Source: Romboutsia ilealis
Lineage (GTDB): Bacteria; Bacillota; Clostridia; Peptostreptococcales; Peptostreptococcaceae
NCBI RefSeq assembly: GCF_900015215.1
Contig: NZ_LN555523.1
Span: forward strand, 2,263,243 to 2,327,242
Direction: 5' to 3'
Length of the DNA: 64,000 nt
Each line of letters opens with the position of its first letter. The stretch's first letter is position 1. Of the stretch, positions 1 to 12,548 are shown piece by piece. The translations under genes were made by a program, and so were the position numbers. The notes under the pieces were generated by a model that was not told the DNA's origin, searched no databases, and saw nothing but the letters and a program-made list of their open reading frames with translations.

Positions 1-3676
<3,676 letters not shown>

Positions 3677-3860
3677 TTCTTCGAATTTATATCGCCAACG
3701 TTATATCTTCGCTACCGCTTCAGATACATCCGTTGCTCAAATAAAAGTTGTTACCTGCTCAGACTAATCATTATCTGAATATCTGGCTTGGTTTGTTTAG
3801 TTTCAATTCTATAAATTAACCTACTGTTTAATTTTCAAAGTTCATTTTCACAACTTCTTA

Positions 3861-3976
3861 AGTTTACCAAAGTTGTCTTTCTTTGTCAACCTATTTTTTT
3901 AAGTTGTTTTTTCTTTCGTGTTCGCCCTTTTCTTAAGGACAAGTATAACTATACCATCTCATTTTTATATCGTCAA
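3861..3976 (-). promoter_or_regulatory. tandem rRNA operon promoters P1 and P2
   Basis: Two sigma-A promoters face the 16S gene. The upstream one reads TTGACG-17 bp-TATAGT on the minus strand (-35 at 3971-3976, -10 at 3948-3953). The downstream one reads TTGACA-17 bp-TAAACT (-35 at 3884-3889, -10 at 3861-3866). The same pair with identical spacers precedes the second rRNA operon. The leader between P2 and the 16S 5' end (about 185 nt) holds no gene. Confidence 0.85.
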
Positions 3977-4010
3977 CACTTTTTTATAAACTTTTTTTAT
4001 TTTTTATTAA

Positions 4011-4595
4011 TTAAAATTCATTTTGCAAAATTTTAAGTTCTTCTAAAGTTAGATTTACCAATCTGTTGAGTACTTTTTTTCTTTCATAAATATTTTTGTA
4101 ATTTTTTATAACTTTTTGTCTGATTTCTCCTAATATATTTATGTATTCCTCATAACTATCATCATATTTTTCTTCTAATTCTTTTTTTATCTTTGATGAC
4201 AATGAAGGACTTTTTCCTCCTGTAGATATACTAATGAGTAAATCTCCTCTTTTTACATAAGAAGGTACTGTATAATTTGATAGTTCTATATCATCTACCA
4301 CGTTAACTAGTTTGCCAAAACTCCTACAATATATACCTATATTTTTATTTATTTCTTTATTATTCGTTGCTGCTACTACTATAAAACTATCTTTTATATA
4401 TTCTTCTTTATATACATCATAAACTAACTCAACATCATTTTTAATTAGCTCAAAATTATCAATAAATTCTGGAGAAACAACTCTAATACTTTTTCCAAAT
4501 TCTAAAAAATTTTTACATTTTCTATAAGCTACATCTCCTCCACCAATTATAGTTATTTTCATATCTTTTATTTCTAAGTTAATCGGATATAACAT
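4011..4595 (-). CDS. precorrin-2 dehydrogenase / sirohydrochlorin ferrochelatase
   Basis: This 194-residue protein of the CysG N-terminal/Met8/SirC family oxidises precorrin-2 to sirohydrochlorin with NAD, and some members also insert iron to make siroheme. The N-terminus holds a Rossmann loop (ITIIGGGDVAYRKC), followed by VVAATNNKEIN and the family motif ISISTGGKSPSLS. A longer frame begins at 4649, but I place the start at 4595. A purine-rich site lies just upstream of that ATG, and the extension overlaps one arm of the hairpin behind hemB. It is the last gene of the tetrapyrrole cluster, and it takes the CobA product either to siroheme or, through CbiK, to cobalamin. Whether this copy chelates iron cannot be told from the sequence. 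Confidence 0.88.
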   Translation of the reverse strand: MLYPINLEIKDMKITIIGGGDVAYRKCKNFLEFGKSIRVVSPEFIDNFELIKNDVELVYDVYKEEYIKDSFIVVAATNNKEINKNIGIYCRSFGKLVNVVDDIELSNYTVPSYVKRGDLLISISTGGKSPSLSSKIKKELEEKYDDSYEEYINILGEIRQKVIKNYKNIYERKKVLNRLVNLTLEELKILQNEF

Positions 4596-4627
4596 TATTG
4601 ACCATTCCTCTTTCCTTATATTAAAAA

Positions 4628-4672
4628 GTGATGCCTTATAATAAAACATTTTAATTTACATTAAGGCATCAC
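4628..4672 (-). terminator. hairpin behind hemB, possible terminator/attenuator
   Basis: An 11-bp perfect inverted repeat (GTGATGCCTTA / TAAGGCATCAC) with a 23-nt loop is followed on the minus strand by TTTTTAAT. It sits between hemB and the precorrin-2 dehydrogenase gene, so it probably lowers read-through into the last gene. Confidence 0.6.
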
Positions 4673-4687
4673 ATTATATAATCAATA

Positions 4688-5665
4688 CTATTTTTTATCT
4701 CTTATCATTTTTGCTAAGTCCTTAGCAAAATAAGTTATTATTATATCTGCTCCTGCTCTTTTTATAGATAAAATAGATTCATATATAGCGCCTTCACTTA
4801 ATATGCCATTCTTAACTGCTGACTTAAGCATAGCATATTCACCACTAACATTATAAGCAGCTAAAGGTAAATTATAATTATCTTTTACCCTTCTTATTAC
4901 ATCTAAATATGATAATGCAGGCTTAACCATTAATATATCTGCACCTTCTAATACATCAAGTTCTGCTTCTATTAATGCTTCATTAGTGTTTGCCGGATCC
5001 ATTTGATATGCTTTTCTATCTCCAAATGATGGTGCTGAATTTGCAGCTTCTCTAAATGGTCCATAGAATGTAGATGCATATTTCACACTATAAGACATTA
5101 TCGGTATATGTACAAATCCAGCTTTATCTAAAGCTTCTCTTATAACCTTTACCCTTCCGTCCATCATATCTGAAGGTGCAACCATATCTGCACCTGCTTT
5201 TACATGACTTACAGCTATTTGTGCTAAACACTCTAGTGTTTTATCATTATCTACATACCCACCTTCAGTTAGTATCCCACAATGTCCATGACTAGTATAT
5301 TCACACATACACACATCCGTAACTACATTCATATCTGGGTCTATTTCTTTTATTTTTTTAACAGCCCTTTGAATTATTCCATTCTCATTATATGCTTCAC
5401 TACCACAAGCATCCTTCTCATGGTCATATGGTATCCCAAACAGTATAATATGTTCTATTCCTAAATCCTTTATTTCTTTTATCTCTTCCTCTAACATATC
5501 TAGTGAGAAGTGATATACATCTGGTAAAGATGATATTTCTCGTTTTATGTTTTCACCTTCTACTATAAATAAAGGATAAATTAAATCTTCAATATTTAAT
5601 TTAGTTTCTCTAACTAAATTTCTAGTAGCACTATTTACTCTTAATCTTCTAGGTCTTCTTAACAT
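4688..5665 (-). CDS. hemB: porphobilinogen synthase (delta-aminolevulinate dehydratase)
   Basis: This 325-residue enzyme condenses two 5-aminolevulinate molecules to porphobilinogen in the cytoplasm. It is full length. The Cys-rich metal site [12 protein letters not shown] marks a zinc-type enzyme. Two Schiff-base lysine motifs are present: SYSVKYAS and [12 protein letters not shown] strong ribosome site (GGAGG) precedes the ATG. It is preceded by 222 nt of noncoding DNA with a terminator-like hairpin, so it may have its own promoter even though it lies in line with hemC and cobA-hemD. It supplies porphobilinogen to HemC. Confidence 0.97.
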   Translation of the reverse strand: MLRRPRRLRVNSATRNLVRETKLNIEDLIYPLFIVEGENIKREISSLPDVYHFSLDMLEEEIKEIKDLGIEHIILFGIPYDHEKDACGSEAYNENGIIQRAVKKIKEIDPDMNVVTDVCMCEYTSHGHCGILTEGGYVDNDKTLECLAQIAVSHVKAGADMVAPSDMMDGRVKVIREALDKAGFVHIPIMSYSVKYASTFYGPFREAANSAPSFGDRKAYQMDPANTNEALIEAELDVLEGADILMVKPALSYLDVIRRVKDNYNLPLAAYNVSGEYAMLKSAVKNGILSEGAIYESILSIKRAGADIIITYFAKDLAKMIRDKK

Positions 5666-5837
5666 TTATTTTTCCTCCATAAAAAATTTATTTCGCTTGA
5701 GTACCGTGTCGGCGAAGCACTTCATTTCACCAACAATATTCTTTTTTTCATTAGAGTAAATCCATTACTCAAAGGAGTTTTGAATTAAAAATTATAAACA
5801 GCATGCATATTTTTTATATAATCCCTTATAATTATAT

Positions 5838-5880
5838 AAAATGTATAAATCTCAATAATATATTGAGATTTATACATTTT
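5838..5880 (-). terminator. long perfect hairpin behind cobA-hemD
   Basis: A 17-bp perfect stem (ATGTATAAATCTCAATA and its complement) with a 3-nt loop lies directly after the cobA-hemD stop. It is flanked by A and T runs, so it could stop transcription from either side. The rest of the 5666-5887 spacer holds a GC-richer patch at 5696-5725 and no gene. Confidence 0.75.
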
Positions 5881-5887
5881 ATCATAC

Positions 5888-7396
5888 CTATTTATCATTC
5901 ATTATAGAATTAATAATTCCATCTATAGTTGAAACTTCAGCTTCATTATAAACATTTATATTTAAACTTTTAGCAGTTTGTGTAGTTATAGGTCCTATAG
6001 ATATAACTTTTAATTCATTTAGCTTATCTATATTTTCTTTCCCTATTATATCTACAAAATTTGTAACCGTAGATGAACTTGCAAATGTAATGTAATCTAC
6101 TTCTCCTGAATTTAATATATCTAATACTTCATCTTTTTTACTATCATCTAGTACTGTTTCATATATGTGAACTTCTTTAACCGCACATATTTCATTAATT
6201 TTATTAACTAAAAAGTCTCTAGCATTTTTTGCTCTAGGTATTAAAACTTTATCAGAATCTTTTAATATATCCTTTAATTCTTCAAATAGATATTCTGCAA
6301 CGAATTTTTCTGGAATGATATCTGCCTTTATTCCTCTATTTTTTATTTCTTTAGCAGTAGCGGATCCTATAGCACAAACTTTTAAATTTGCTAACACTCT
6401 ACTATCAAGGTCCATCTCATCTAGCTTATCAAAGAATATATCAACAGCATTTTTACTTGTTAATATTAAGTATGTATAGTCTTTTATATTTTTTATTTCA
6501 TTTTCTAAAGCTATATTATTTTCTATTTTTTCTATCTTTATAGTCGGTACTTCTATCGGATTTCCACCTAAATCAGATATTTTTGATACTAAAGAACTGC
6601 TTTGAGTTCTCGATCTTGTTACTATTACATTTTTCCCAAATAGAGGCTTACTTTCAAAGAAGTTTAATTTATCTCTTAATTCAACTACATCTCCGACAGC
6701 TATAAGAGTTGGTGGCTTCACATTCTCCCTTACTGCAGTTTCGTATACATTTTCTAATGTAGAAGTTATAACTCTTTGATTAGATCTTGTTGCCCAACTT
6801 ATAAGTGCAACTGGTGTATCTTTTGATTTTCCTTCTTTTATTAAATTAGAACTAATTTTTTGAAGGTTAGCTACCCCCATTAAGAATACTAATGTACCAT
6901 TCATATTAGCTAATGCATTCCAGTTTATTTCTGGATTTTCTTTGTCATCATCTCTTAAATGACCTGTTATAACATGGAAAGAAGATGCATAATCTCTATG
7001 AGTTATAGGTATACCTGCATAACATAATCCACCTATTGCTGAAGTTATGCCTGGTACAACTTCAAACTCTATACCTTCTTCTTTTAAAAGTTCTCCTTCT
7101 TCTCCACCTCTGCCAAATACATAAGGATCTCCTCCCTTAAGTCTTGTTACTATTTTACCTTCTTTAGCCTTATCAGCTATAACTCTATTTATATCTTCTT
7201 GAGGAAGAGTGTGGTTACTTGATGCTTTACCTACATATATAAACTCACAGTTTTCCTTAGCTTCTTTTAGATAGTTTTTATTTGCTAATCTATCATAAAC
7301 TATAACGTCTGCTTTTTTTATGCACTCTAGTCCTTTTAAAGTTAATAATTTATAATCTCCTGGTCCTGCCCCTACTAAGTAAACTTTACCCTTCAT
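5888..7396 (-). CDS. cobA-hemD: fused uroporphyrinogen-III C-methyltransferase / uroporphyrinogen-III synthase
   Basis: A 502-residue two-domain enzyme. Residues about 1-245 are the SAM-dependent methyltransferase (GKVYLVGAGPGD, ADVIVYDRLAN, RLKGGDPYVFGRG, VVPGITSA) that turns uroporphyrinogen III into precorrin-2. Residues about 250-502 are HemD (KNVIVTRSRTQSS, ITFASSSTVTNF), which closes hydroxymethylbilane into uroporphyrinogen III. The fusion is common in clostridia and commits the product to siroheme and cobalamin. I chose the ATG at 7396 because the AAAGGAG site lies 10 nt upstream of it and touches the alternative ATG at 7405. It overlaps the end of hemC by 11 nt, so translation of the two is likely coupled. 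Confidence 0.95.
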   Translation of the reverse strand: MKGKVYLVGAGPGDYKLLTLKGLECIKKADVIVYDRLANKNYLKEAKENCEFIYVGKASSNHTLPQEDINRVIADKAKEGKIVTRLKGGDPYVFGRGGEEGELLKEEGIEFEVVPGITSAIGGLCYAGIPITHRDYASSFHVITGHLRDDDKENPEINWNALANMNGTLVFLMGVANLQKISSNLIKEGKSKDTPVALISWATRSNQRVITSTLENVYETAVRENVKPPTLIAVGDVVELRDKLNFFESKPLFGKNVIVTRSRTQSSSLVSKISDLGGNPIEVPTIKIEKIENNIALENEIKNIKDYTYLILTSKNAVDIFFDKLDEMDLDSRVLANLKVCAIGSATAKEIKNRGIKADIIPEKFVAEYLFEELKDILKDSDKVLIPRAKNARDFLVNKINEICAVKEVHIYETVLDDSKKDEVLDILNSGEVDYITFASSSTVTNFVDIIGKENIDKLNELKVISIGPITTQTAKSLNINVYNEAEVSTIDGIINSIMNDK

Positions 7397-8291
7397 AATC
7401 TTCATACTCCTTTGAAATCAGTTTAGCTAATTGTAGTCCTATCTCACGAGCTTCTGATGCTTTTCCACTTATAGTTTTTATGATTAAGTTATTCCCTTCT
7501 TCATCACCATATAAACCGGTTAGACTTACATTTTCTCCATCAACATCACAATAAGCACCTATAGGAATATGACAACTTCCGTTTATTCCATCTAAAAATC
7601 CTCTTTCAGCTGCAACTTGGATTTCAGTTTCCATATCTTGTAGTGAATTTATTATTTCTTCTATATCTTTACTATTTTCTCTAATTTCTATAGCTAAAGC
7701 TCCCTGTGCTGGTGCAGGAATCATTATATCTTTAGGTATATAGTAACTTATTTTATCCTCAAGTCCTGCTCTTAAAAGTCCTGATGCAGCTAGAACTATA
7801 CCATCTAAGTTTTCATCTACTATTTTTTTAATTCTAGTATCAACATTACCTCTTATAGGAACTATATTTAAGTCAGGTCTATACTTTAATAGTTGATATT
7901 TTCTTCTTTTACTTCCTGTTGCAACTTTTGCCCCATTAGGTAAATCATTTATACTAGAATACCCCTTCTTTAGTACAAGTACATCTCTTGCATCTTCTCT
8001 TTTAGGGATACTTGCAAATTTTAATCCTTCAGGTAAAGTTGATGGCATGTCCTTCATACTATGAACAGCCATATCTATCTGACCATCAATTAGTTGTTGT
8101 TCTATCTCTTTTACAAATAACCCTTTATCCCCTATTTTATCTAAACTAACATTTTGTATTAAGTCACCTTTAGTTTTTATAATCTTAGTTTCAAATTCAA
8201 CTTCAGGATGTTTTTCTTTAAGTTTGTTTATAACCCAATTAGTTTGAGTTACTGCTAACTTACTCCCTCTAGTTCCAACTATTATTTTCAT
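7386..8291 (-). CDS. hemC: hydroxymethylbilane synthase (porphobilinogen deaminase)
   Basis: This 301-residue protein polymerises four porphobilinogens into hydroxymethylbilane, on a dipyrromethane cofactor bound to the Cys in INGSCHIPIGAYC (about residue 240). Other family signatures seen are VGTRGSKLAVTQTNWV, AVHSMKDMPSTLP and PAPAQGALAIE. It is of normal length, with CTAAAGGAGATG upstream of the ATG. It is translationally coupled to cobA-hemD. It stands 347 nt downstream of cbiK, so a separate promoter for hemC-cobA/hemD is possible, although I could not pick one with confidence. Confidence 0.97.
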   Translation of the reverse strand: MKIIVGTRGSKLAVTQTNWVINKLKEKHPEVEFETKIIKTKGDLIQNVSLDKIGDKGLFVKEIEQQLIDGQIDMAVHSMKDMPSTLPEGLKFASIPKREDARDVLVLKKGYSSINDLPNGAKVATGSKRRKYQLLKYRPDLNIVPIRGNVDTRIKKIVDENLDGIVLAASGLLRAGLEDKISYYIPKDIMIPAPAQGALAIEIRENSKDIEEIINSLQDMETEIQVAAERGFLDGINGSCHIPIGAYCDVDGENVSLTGLYGDEEGNNLIIKTISGKASEAREIGLQLAKLISKEYEDYEG

Positions 8292-8638
8292 AACTTCATC
8301 TCCTTTAGAGGTTACTATTAACTATCCTACTTTAACCTCTTTTTTAACTTCTTTATTTACTAGTATAGTTGAAAAGTAAGATATTTTCTCTTCTAAATTT
8401 ATCTATCTTAAGTTAGTATATACTTTCTATCTCCCTTGAGGTGATTTACTTACTAATATAAAATTCTCTATAATGTCATTCTTTTCTAAATTACCTATTA
8501 TTTCTTATATATATCTATCTAAACTTTATAACGTTTCTACCACTTTTATTATTAATAATTATCACCAGCTACTGCATCTATTCCATAAAATTTTCACATC
8601 TAAAATTTCATTTTGATTAATTAACATATATCTTCTAG
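8292..8638 (-). other. 347-nt spacer between cbiK and hemC, no intact gene seen
   Basis: The stretch is AT-rich. On the minus strand one frame reads a short coding-like tail (GIDAVAGDNY then stop, ending at 8552), with stops just upstream, so it may be a gene remnant. I found no cobalamin riboswitch landmarks, no T-box and no clear terminator here. A promoter for hemC would be expected but is not obvious. Confidence 0.4.
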
Positions 8639-9421
8639 TTATTTTAAATTTACTATACAACTTTGTGCATGTCTCATAAATTTATTTTGGATATAAGGAT
8701 TCTCACCTAATCCTTGTAAGTGTATTTTTACCTCAAATCCATGACTTTTAAATATACTCTTCCAAGAATATTCTCCATCTCCTGCCATGTCATTTATTAC
8801 ATGATTCCCTGCTACTAGCATAAATGGCATTAAATTTACTGTTTTTATGTTATTTACTTGTAACCTTCTTATAAGAAATTCTATTTCTGGATAGCCTTCG
8901 AATGTTCCTACATATGCATTTATACCAGAATCCCTTAACACATATTCTAAAGTTGTATATGCCGAGTGCGACTCATGAAATGTTCCATGCCCCATAAATA
9001 CAACAACCTCTTGAGACTCCATTTTTGGTATTTGATTTTCTATAGCTTCTACTATTTCCTTGTAGTCTTCTATATATGTCAATAATGGCCTACCTAGTAT
9101 TATCTTTTCAAACCTATCTTTATAACTCTCAACTTGTTCTTTTAGCTTGTTGAATTCTTTTCCACATATTATATGAAGTGTTTGAACTATAACTTCTTGA
9201 TATCCTTCTTTATATAATCTATCTAATGCTTCTACTGGATTTTCTATGTGTAAACCATCTCTATTTTTTAATTTTCTTATTATCATATTAGAAGTAAAGG
9301 CTCTAAAAAAGTCATATTCTTTTAATCCTTCTTTTATTTTATTTTCACAAGCTTCTATAGTTTTTTCTCGAGTTTCTTTATAACTTGTCCCAAAACTCAC
9401 TACTAAAACTGCTTTTTTCAT
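8639..9421 (-). CDS. cbiK: sirohydrochlorin cobaltochelatase, CbiK type
   Basis: This 260-residue class II chelatase inserts Co2+ into sirohydrochlorin (or precorrin-2) at the start of the anaerobic cobalamin route. The N-terminus VVSFGTSYKETREKTI is typical of CbiK. The two metal-site histidines can be seen in FMGHGTFHESHS and VAGNHVINDMAGD. There is no signal peptide, so this is the cytoplasmic form. It lies between pduX and hemC in the cobalamin cluster. Iron chelation for siroheme is an alternative activity known for relatives. The start is the only good ATG, but the Shine-Dalgarno is weak (AAGGTGGATCTAGC before ATG). Confidence 0.92.
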   Translation of the reverse strand: MKKAVLVVSFGTSYKETREKTIEACENKIKEGLKEYDFFRAFTSNMIIRKLKNRDGLHIENPVEALDRLYKEGYQEVIVQTLHIICGKEFNKLKEQVESYKDRFEKIILGRPLLTYIEDYKEIVEAIENQIPKMESQEVVVFMGHGTFHESHSAYTTLEYVLRDSGINAYVGTFEGYPEIEFLIRRLQVNNIKTVNLMPFMLVAGNHVINDMAGDGEYSWKSIFKSHGFEVKIHLQGLGENPYIQNKFMRHAQSCIVNLK

Positions 9422-9473
9422 GCTAGATCCACCTTGCCTAAATTTATAATAATTTTTCTAATTCATATTTAGA

Positions 9474-9611
9474 TTATGATGCTCTTACAAATTCAACTGA
9501 AACACCTACAATAGCATCTAAACTTAATTCTTTTTAATCCATCACTTCCATTATTTTGTATAAATATGTTGGCACATTAACAAATGAAAATAATTTTCTT
9601 CCACTAAACAT
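9474..9611 (-). pseudogene. possible small-gene remnant with in-frame stop
   Basis: In the 211-nt gap between pduX and cbiK one frame reads 25 residues from an ATG at 9611 (start MFSGRKLFSF), a TAA, then 19 more residues ending VGVSVEFVRAS before a second stop at 9474. Residue choice looks protein-like, but there is no ribosome site and I do not recognise the family. It could be a decayed gene or chance. Confidence 0.25.
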
Positions 9612-9632
9612 CTAATTTTTTGTTTATCAAAC

Positions 9633-10517
9633 TTAAATCCATGCTTGTTCCGCCCTAATTCCACCATCGATTATATTTGATGTGTACATTTTTTTGTAAA
9701 CTGAATCAAGACCTACATTTCTTAATAACTCTATTAACCTAGTGTCATCCATAGATTTGTCTATTAATATACCTACAACCGTTCCGCTATGAGCAACGTT
9801 AACTCCATAAGCACCATAATTTTTAGATATCTCTATTATTTTCTCTAAGCCTTCCTTTTTATGTATACTTTCATTAGCTAAACTGCTAAAAATACTCGCT
9901 TTTCCAATTTTATGCATATCATTGCTCTTTATTCCTTCTTCTAAAAGGCTAAAAGATATTTTTATAATTTCTTTATTTTGAGCCTTTATTTTTTTATAAT
10001 TTGGAGCTTTTCTAATCCTCATGGTATTTAAAGTTCTATTGGGCTCTAATATCACTACTCTTAAATCCTTAACATGACCTAAATGCCTTATTACTTCACC
10101 ATTTAAAGGATTAAAAATACTATTTTTTTCTATATATATAGAGTCTGTTGGCTCTATAGTAGACGCTAGCTTTGATATTTCTTCACTACTTAATTCTTTT
10201 TTTATTAATCGTAATGTTGCTCCTATTGTTGCTCCTATATCAGCAGTAGAACTTGCCATACCTTTACCAACAGGTATTTTACTTCTTATTTTTAAAGATA
10301 TATTCTTACTCTCTTCAACAGGTATGTTAAACTTTTTAAATACTGCTTCTATAGCTTTTCTAGACTTTAACGGTCCAAGATTTATATTATTCAACTTTTC
10401 CTCAACCTCAGCAGTAGAGTATAAATCCACTGCATATGAGCAGAGATATTCTGCTCTATCCATTACACCTTGAACAAATTCGCCGCAAGATGCTGGACAA
10501 ATTCCATAATATTTCAT
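9633..10517 (-). CDS. pduX: L-threonine kinase, PduX/GHMP family
   Basis: A 294-residue GHMP kinase that phosphorylates L-threonine. The product is decarboxylated by CobD to (R)-1-amino-2-propanol phosphate, the linker of the cobalamin nucleotide loop. It shows the family opening CPASCGEFVQG, the ATP-binding glycine/serine motif PVGKGMASSTADIGAT and a C-terminal VNVAHSGTVVGIL. A frame begins with GTG at 10526, but the ATG at 10517 fits better: it follows the cobD stop by one nucleotide and uses the GGGTGA at the cobD end. Pairing with cobD confirms the function. Confidence 0.9.
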   Translation of the reverse strand: MKYYGICPASCGEFVQGVMDRAEYLCSYAVDLYSTAEVEEKLNNINLGPLKSRKAIEAVFKKFNIPVEESKNISLKIRSKIPVGKGMASSTADIGATIGATLRLIKKELSSEEISKLASTIEPTDSIYIEKNSIFNPLNGEVIRHLGHVKDLRVVILEPNRTLNTMRIRKAPNYKKIKAQNKEIIKISFSLLEEGIKSNDMHKIGKASIFSSLANESIHKKEGLEKIIEISKNYGAYGVNVAHSGTVVGILIDKSMDDTRLIELLRNVGLDSVYKKMYTSNIIDGGIRAEQAWI

Positions 10518-10518
10518 A

Positions 10519-11589
10519 TTAATCACCCAATAGTTTTTTCATATGTCTTATAAGAAGTTCATTTTCTTTATGAGACTTTATCGCTATCCTTATATATCTA
10601 TCATCTAATCCGATAAAATTCGAAGCATCTCTTATAAGAATATTTCCTTCTCTTAACAATTCAACTTTTATTTCCTTTGCCCTTTTGTCATTAAGTCTAA
10701 TTAATATAAAATTTGTATCTGTATCATATACGTGTATGCTATTTATAGATTTTAGCTCTGATAACATAAAGTTACGTTCATCTATATAATACTCTTTACT
10801 ATCCTCTATATATTTCTGATCTTTAAATATATAGTTAGATAAAGTATCTGCAAAAGAATTTATTGTCCAAGGTTCTTTATAGTTATATATTTTTTCTATT
10901 ATGTCATTATTGCTTGTTAGGCCATATCCAAGTCTTATTCCTGGAAGGCCAAAAAATTTTGTAACAGCTTTAAGTATAAATAAATTTGGATACTTCTCTA
11001 CATATTTAACTAAGCTATATTTCTCTTCTTCTTCAACAAATTCCATAAAAGTTTCATCTACTATTAATAACTTATTATTATCTACTATAATATCTAAAAG
11101 TTTTTCTAAGTTTTTAACCTTCCCATTTGGGTTATTAGGATTGCATACGAATAAACTATCAAATTTATTAATATTTTCTTTTATATTATTTAAATCTATT
11201 TCAAACTCATTACTTTCATCTAAATTTAAATTTATTACATCTAAATTGTTAAGTCTTGCACTTCTTTCATATTCAGAAAATGTAGGATTTAATATAGCAA
11301 TCCTTTTATCTATACTTTTCATAAGCAAGTAAATTATTTCAGTTGCTCCATTTCCAGGTATTATAAATTCTGGTCTTACATCTATATACTGAGATATATT
11401 ATTTCTTAGATTTGTATATTTAATATCTGGATAGCTTCTACTTTCTTGTAATCCTTCTAATATATATTCCTCTAGTCCTTGAATTACGTTTGGGTTTATA
11501 TTAGAACTAAAATCAATTATATCTTTAGGGTTTTTGTTATACATTCTTGCCATTGGTTCTACATTAGCACCATGTCCTAAGTCTTTCAT
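10519..11589 (-). CDS. cobD: threonine-phosphate decarboxylase
   Basis: This 356-residue fold-type I PLP enzyme is related to histidinol-phosphate aminotransferase. It decarboxylates L-threonine-O-3-phosphate to aminopropanol phosphate. Signatures seen are LGHGANVEPMAR (the CobD opening), PGNGATEIIYLLM, NPNNPNGK, LIVDETFMEF and the PLP lysine in AVTKFFGLPGIRLGYG. It has no extra C-terminal zinc domain. AAGGGGGCATAT precedes the ATG. It lies between cbiB and pduX, which use and feed its reaction. Confidence 0.93.
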   Translation of the reverse strand: MKDLGHGANVEPMARMYNKNPKDIIDFSSNINPNVIQGLEEYILEGLQESRSYPDIKYTNLRNNISQYIDVRPEFIIPGNGATEIIYLLMKSIDKRIAILNPTFSEYERSARLNNLDVINLNLDESNEFEIDLNNIKENINKFDSLFVCNPNNPNGKVKNLEKLLDIIVDNNKLLIVDETFMEFVEEEEKYSLVKYVEKYPNLFILKAVTKFFGLPGIRLGYGLTSNNDIIEKIYNYKEPWTINSFADTLSNYIFKDQKYIEDSKEYYIDERNFMLSELKSINSIHVYDTDTNFILIRLNDKRAKEIKVELLREGNILIRDASNFIGLDDRYIRIAIKSHKENELLIRHMKKLLGD

Positions 11590-11599
11590 ATATGCCCCC

Positions 11600-12547
11600 T
11601 TAGTATAAAAATTTGAAAATTATAGTAAATACAACTATCGATGTTATTGATGTTGCATACATTATTTTATTTGTTTTTACTATGTCATCAACTTCTATCT
11701 CTCTATGCTTATCTCCTATAGTTGGTTTGTATACTGCTTTTCCAAAGTATATATTTATTCCACCTAATTGAATTCCTAATGCTCCAGCAACTGCTCCTTC
11801 TGGATAAGCACAGTTTGGACTCTTATGATTTTTTCTATCTCTTATAGATATTTTTAATGCATCTTTATAGTTATATTTCAATATAAAGCTTCCTATTGCC
11901 ATTAATATAGATGATATTCTAGCTGGTATAAAGTTTGCTATATCATCAATTTTAGCTGATGCAAATCCCAGGTCCTTATATTTATCATTTTTATATCCTA
12001 CTGTAGAATCTAAAGTATTTATTGCTTTATATGCCATCGCTAATGGTGCTCCGCCTATGAAAGCATAAAACATAGGTGCTATAATTCCATCTACAGTATT
12101 TTCTGCTACTGTTTCTACAGTTGCCCTTATTATCTCGCCTTCATCTAAATGTGTTGTATCTCTTCCAACTATATAAGATACTTGAACTCTTGCTTTTTCT
12201 ATATCTTTAGTTTTTAATAATTCATATATTTTTACTGCTTCATCTTTTAAGCATTTAGTAGCTAGTGTTGTATAAATCAAGAATGAGTTTGCTATTAAAA
12301 AACCGCCTGGAATCAAGCTACTTAATTTAACTATTAAATATGTAACAAGATAAGTTACTCCAACTGTAATAAACCATAGAATAAATCCACCTATTTTTAA
12401 TGCTTTATCATTCTTTGCTACTTTTCTTATTTGATCTTCAGTTATTTTTATTAATTTTCCAATAAATCTAACAGGGTGAGGAAAAGAATATGGATCTCCT
12501 ATAATCAGGTCGATTATATAACCTATATAAATAGATAGTATATTCAT
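11600..12547 (-). CDS. cbiB: adenosylcobinamide-phosphate synthase, membrane protein
   Basis: A 315-residue integral membrane enzyme that amidates adenosylcobyric acid with aminopropanol phosphate. Several hydrophobic segments are evident (for example about residues 55-75 and 290-312). Conserved motifs are IGDPYSFPHPVRFIGKLI near the N-terminus and ENTVDGIIAPMFYAFIGG mid-protein. It begins one base after the cbiA stop and 10 nt before cobD, in a tightly packed unit. The name CobD is used for this protein in aerobic-pathway nomenclature. Confidence 0.94.
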   Translation of the reverse strand: MNILSIYIGYIIDLIIGDPYSFPHPVRFIGKLIKITEDQIRKVAKNDKALKIGGFILWFITVGVTYLVTYLIVKLSSLIPGGFLIANSFLIYTTLATKCLKDEAVKIYELLKTKDIEKARVQVSYIVGRDTTHLDEGEIIRATVETVAENTVDGIIAPMFYAFIGGAPLAMAYKAINTLDSTVGYKNDKYKDLGFASAKIDDIANFIPARISSILMAIGSFILKYNYKDALKISIRDRKNHKSPNCAYPEGAVAGALGIQLGGINIYFGKAVYKPTIGDKHREIEVDDIVKTNKIMYATSITSIVVFTIIFKFLY

Positions 12548-12548
12548 A

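Noticed and set aside
4596-4649. N-terminal extension of the precorrin-2 dehydrogenase gene
   Set aside because: The extension overlaps the hairpin behind hemB and does not resemble the family. The ATG at 4595 has a ribosome site.
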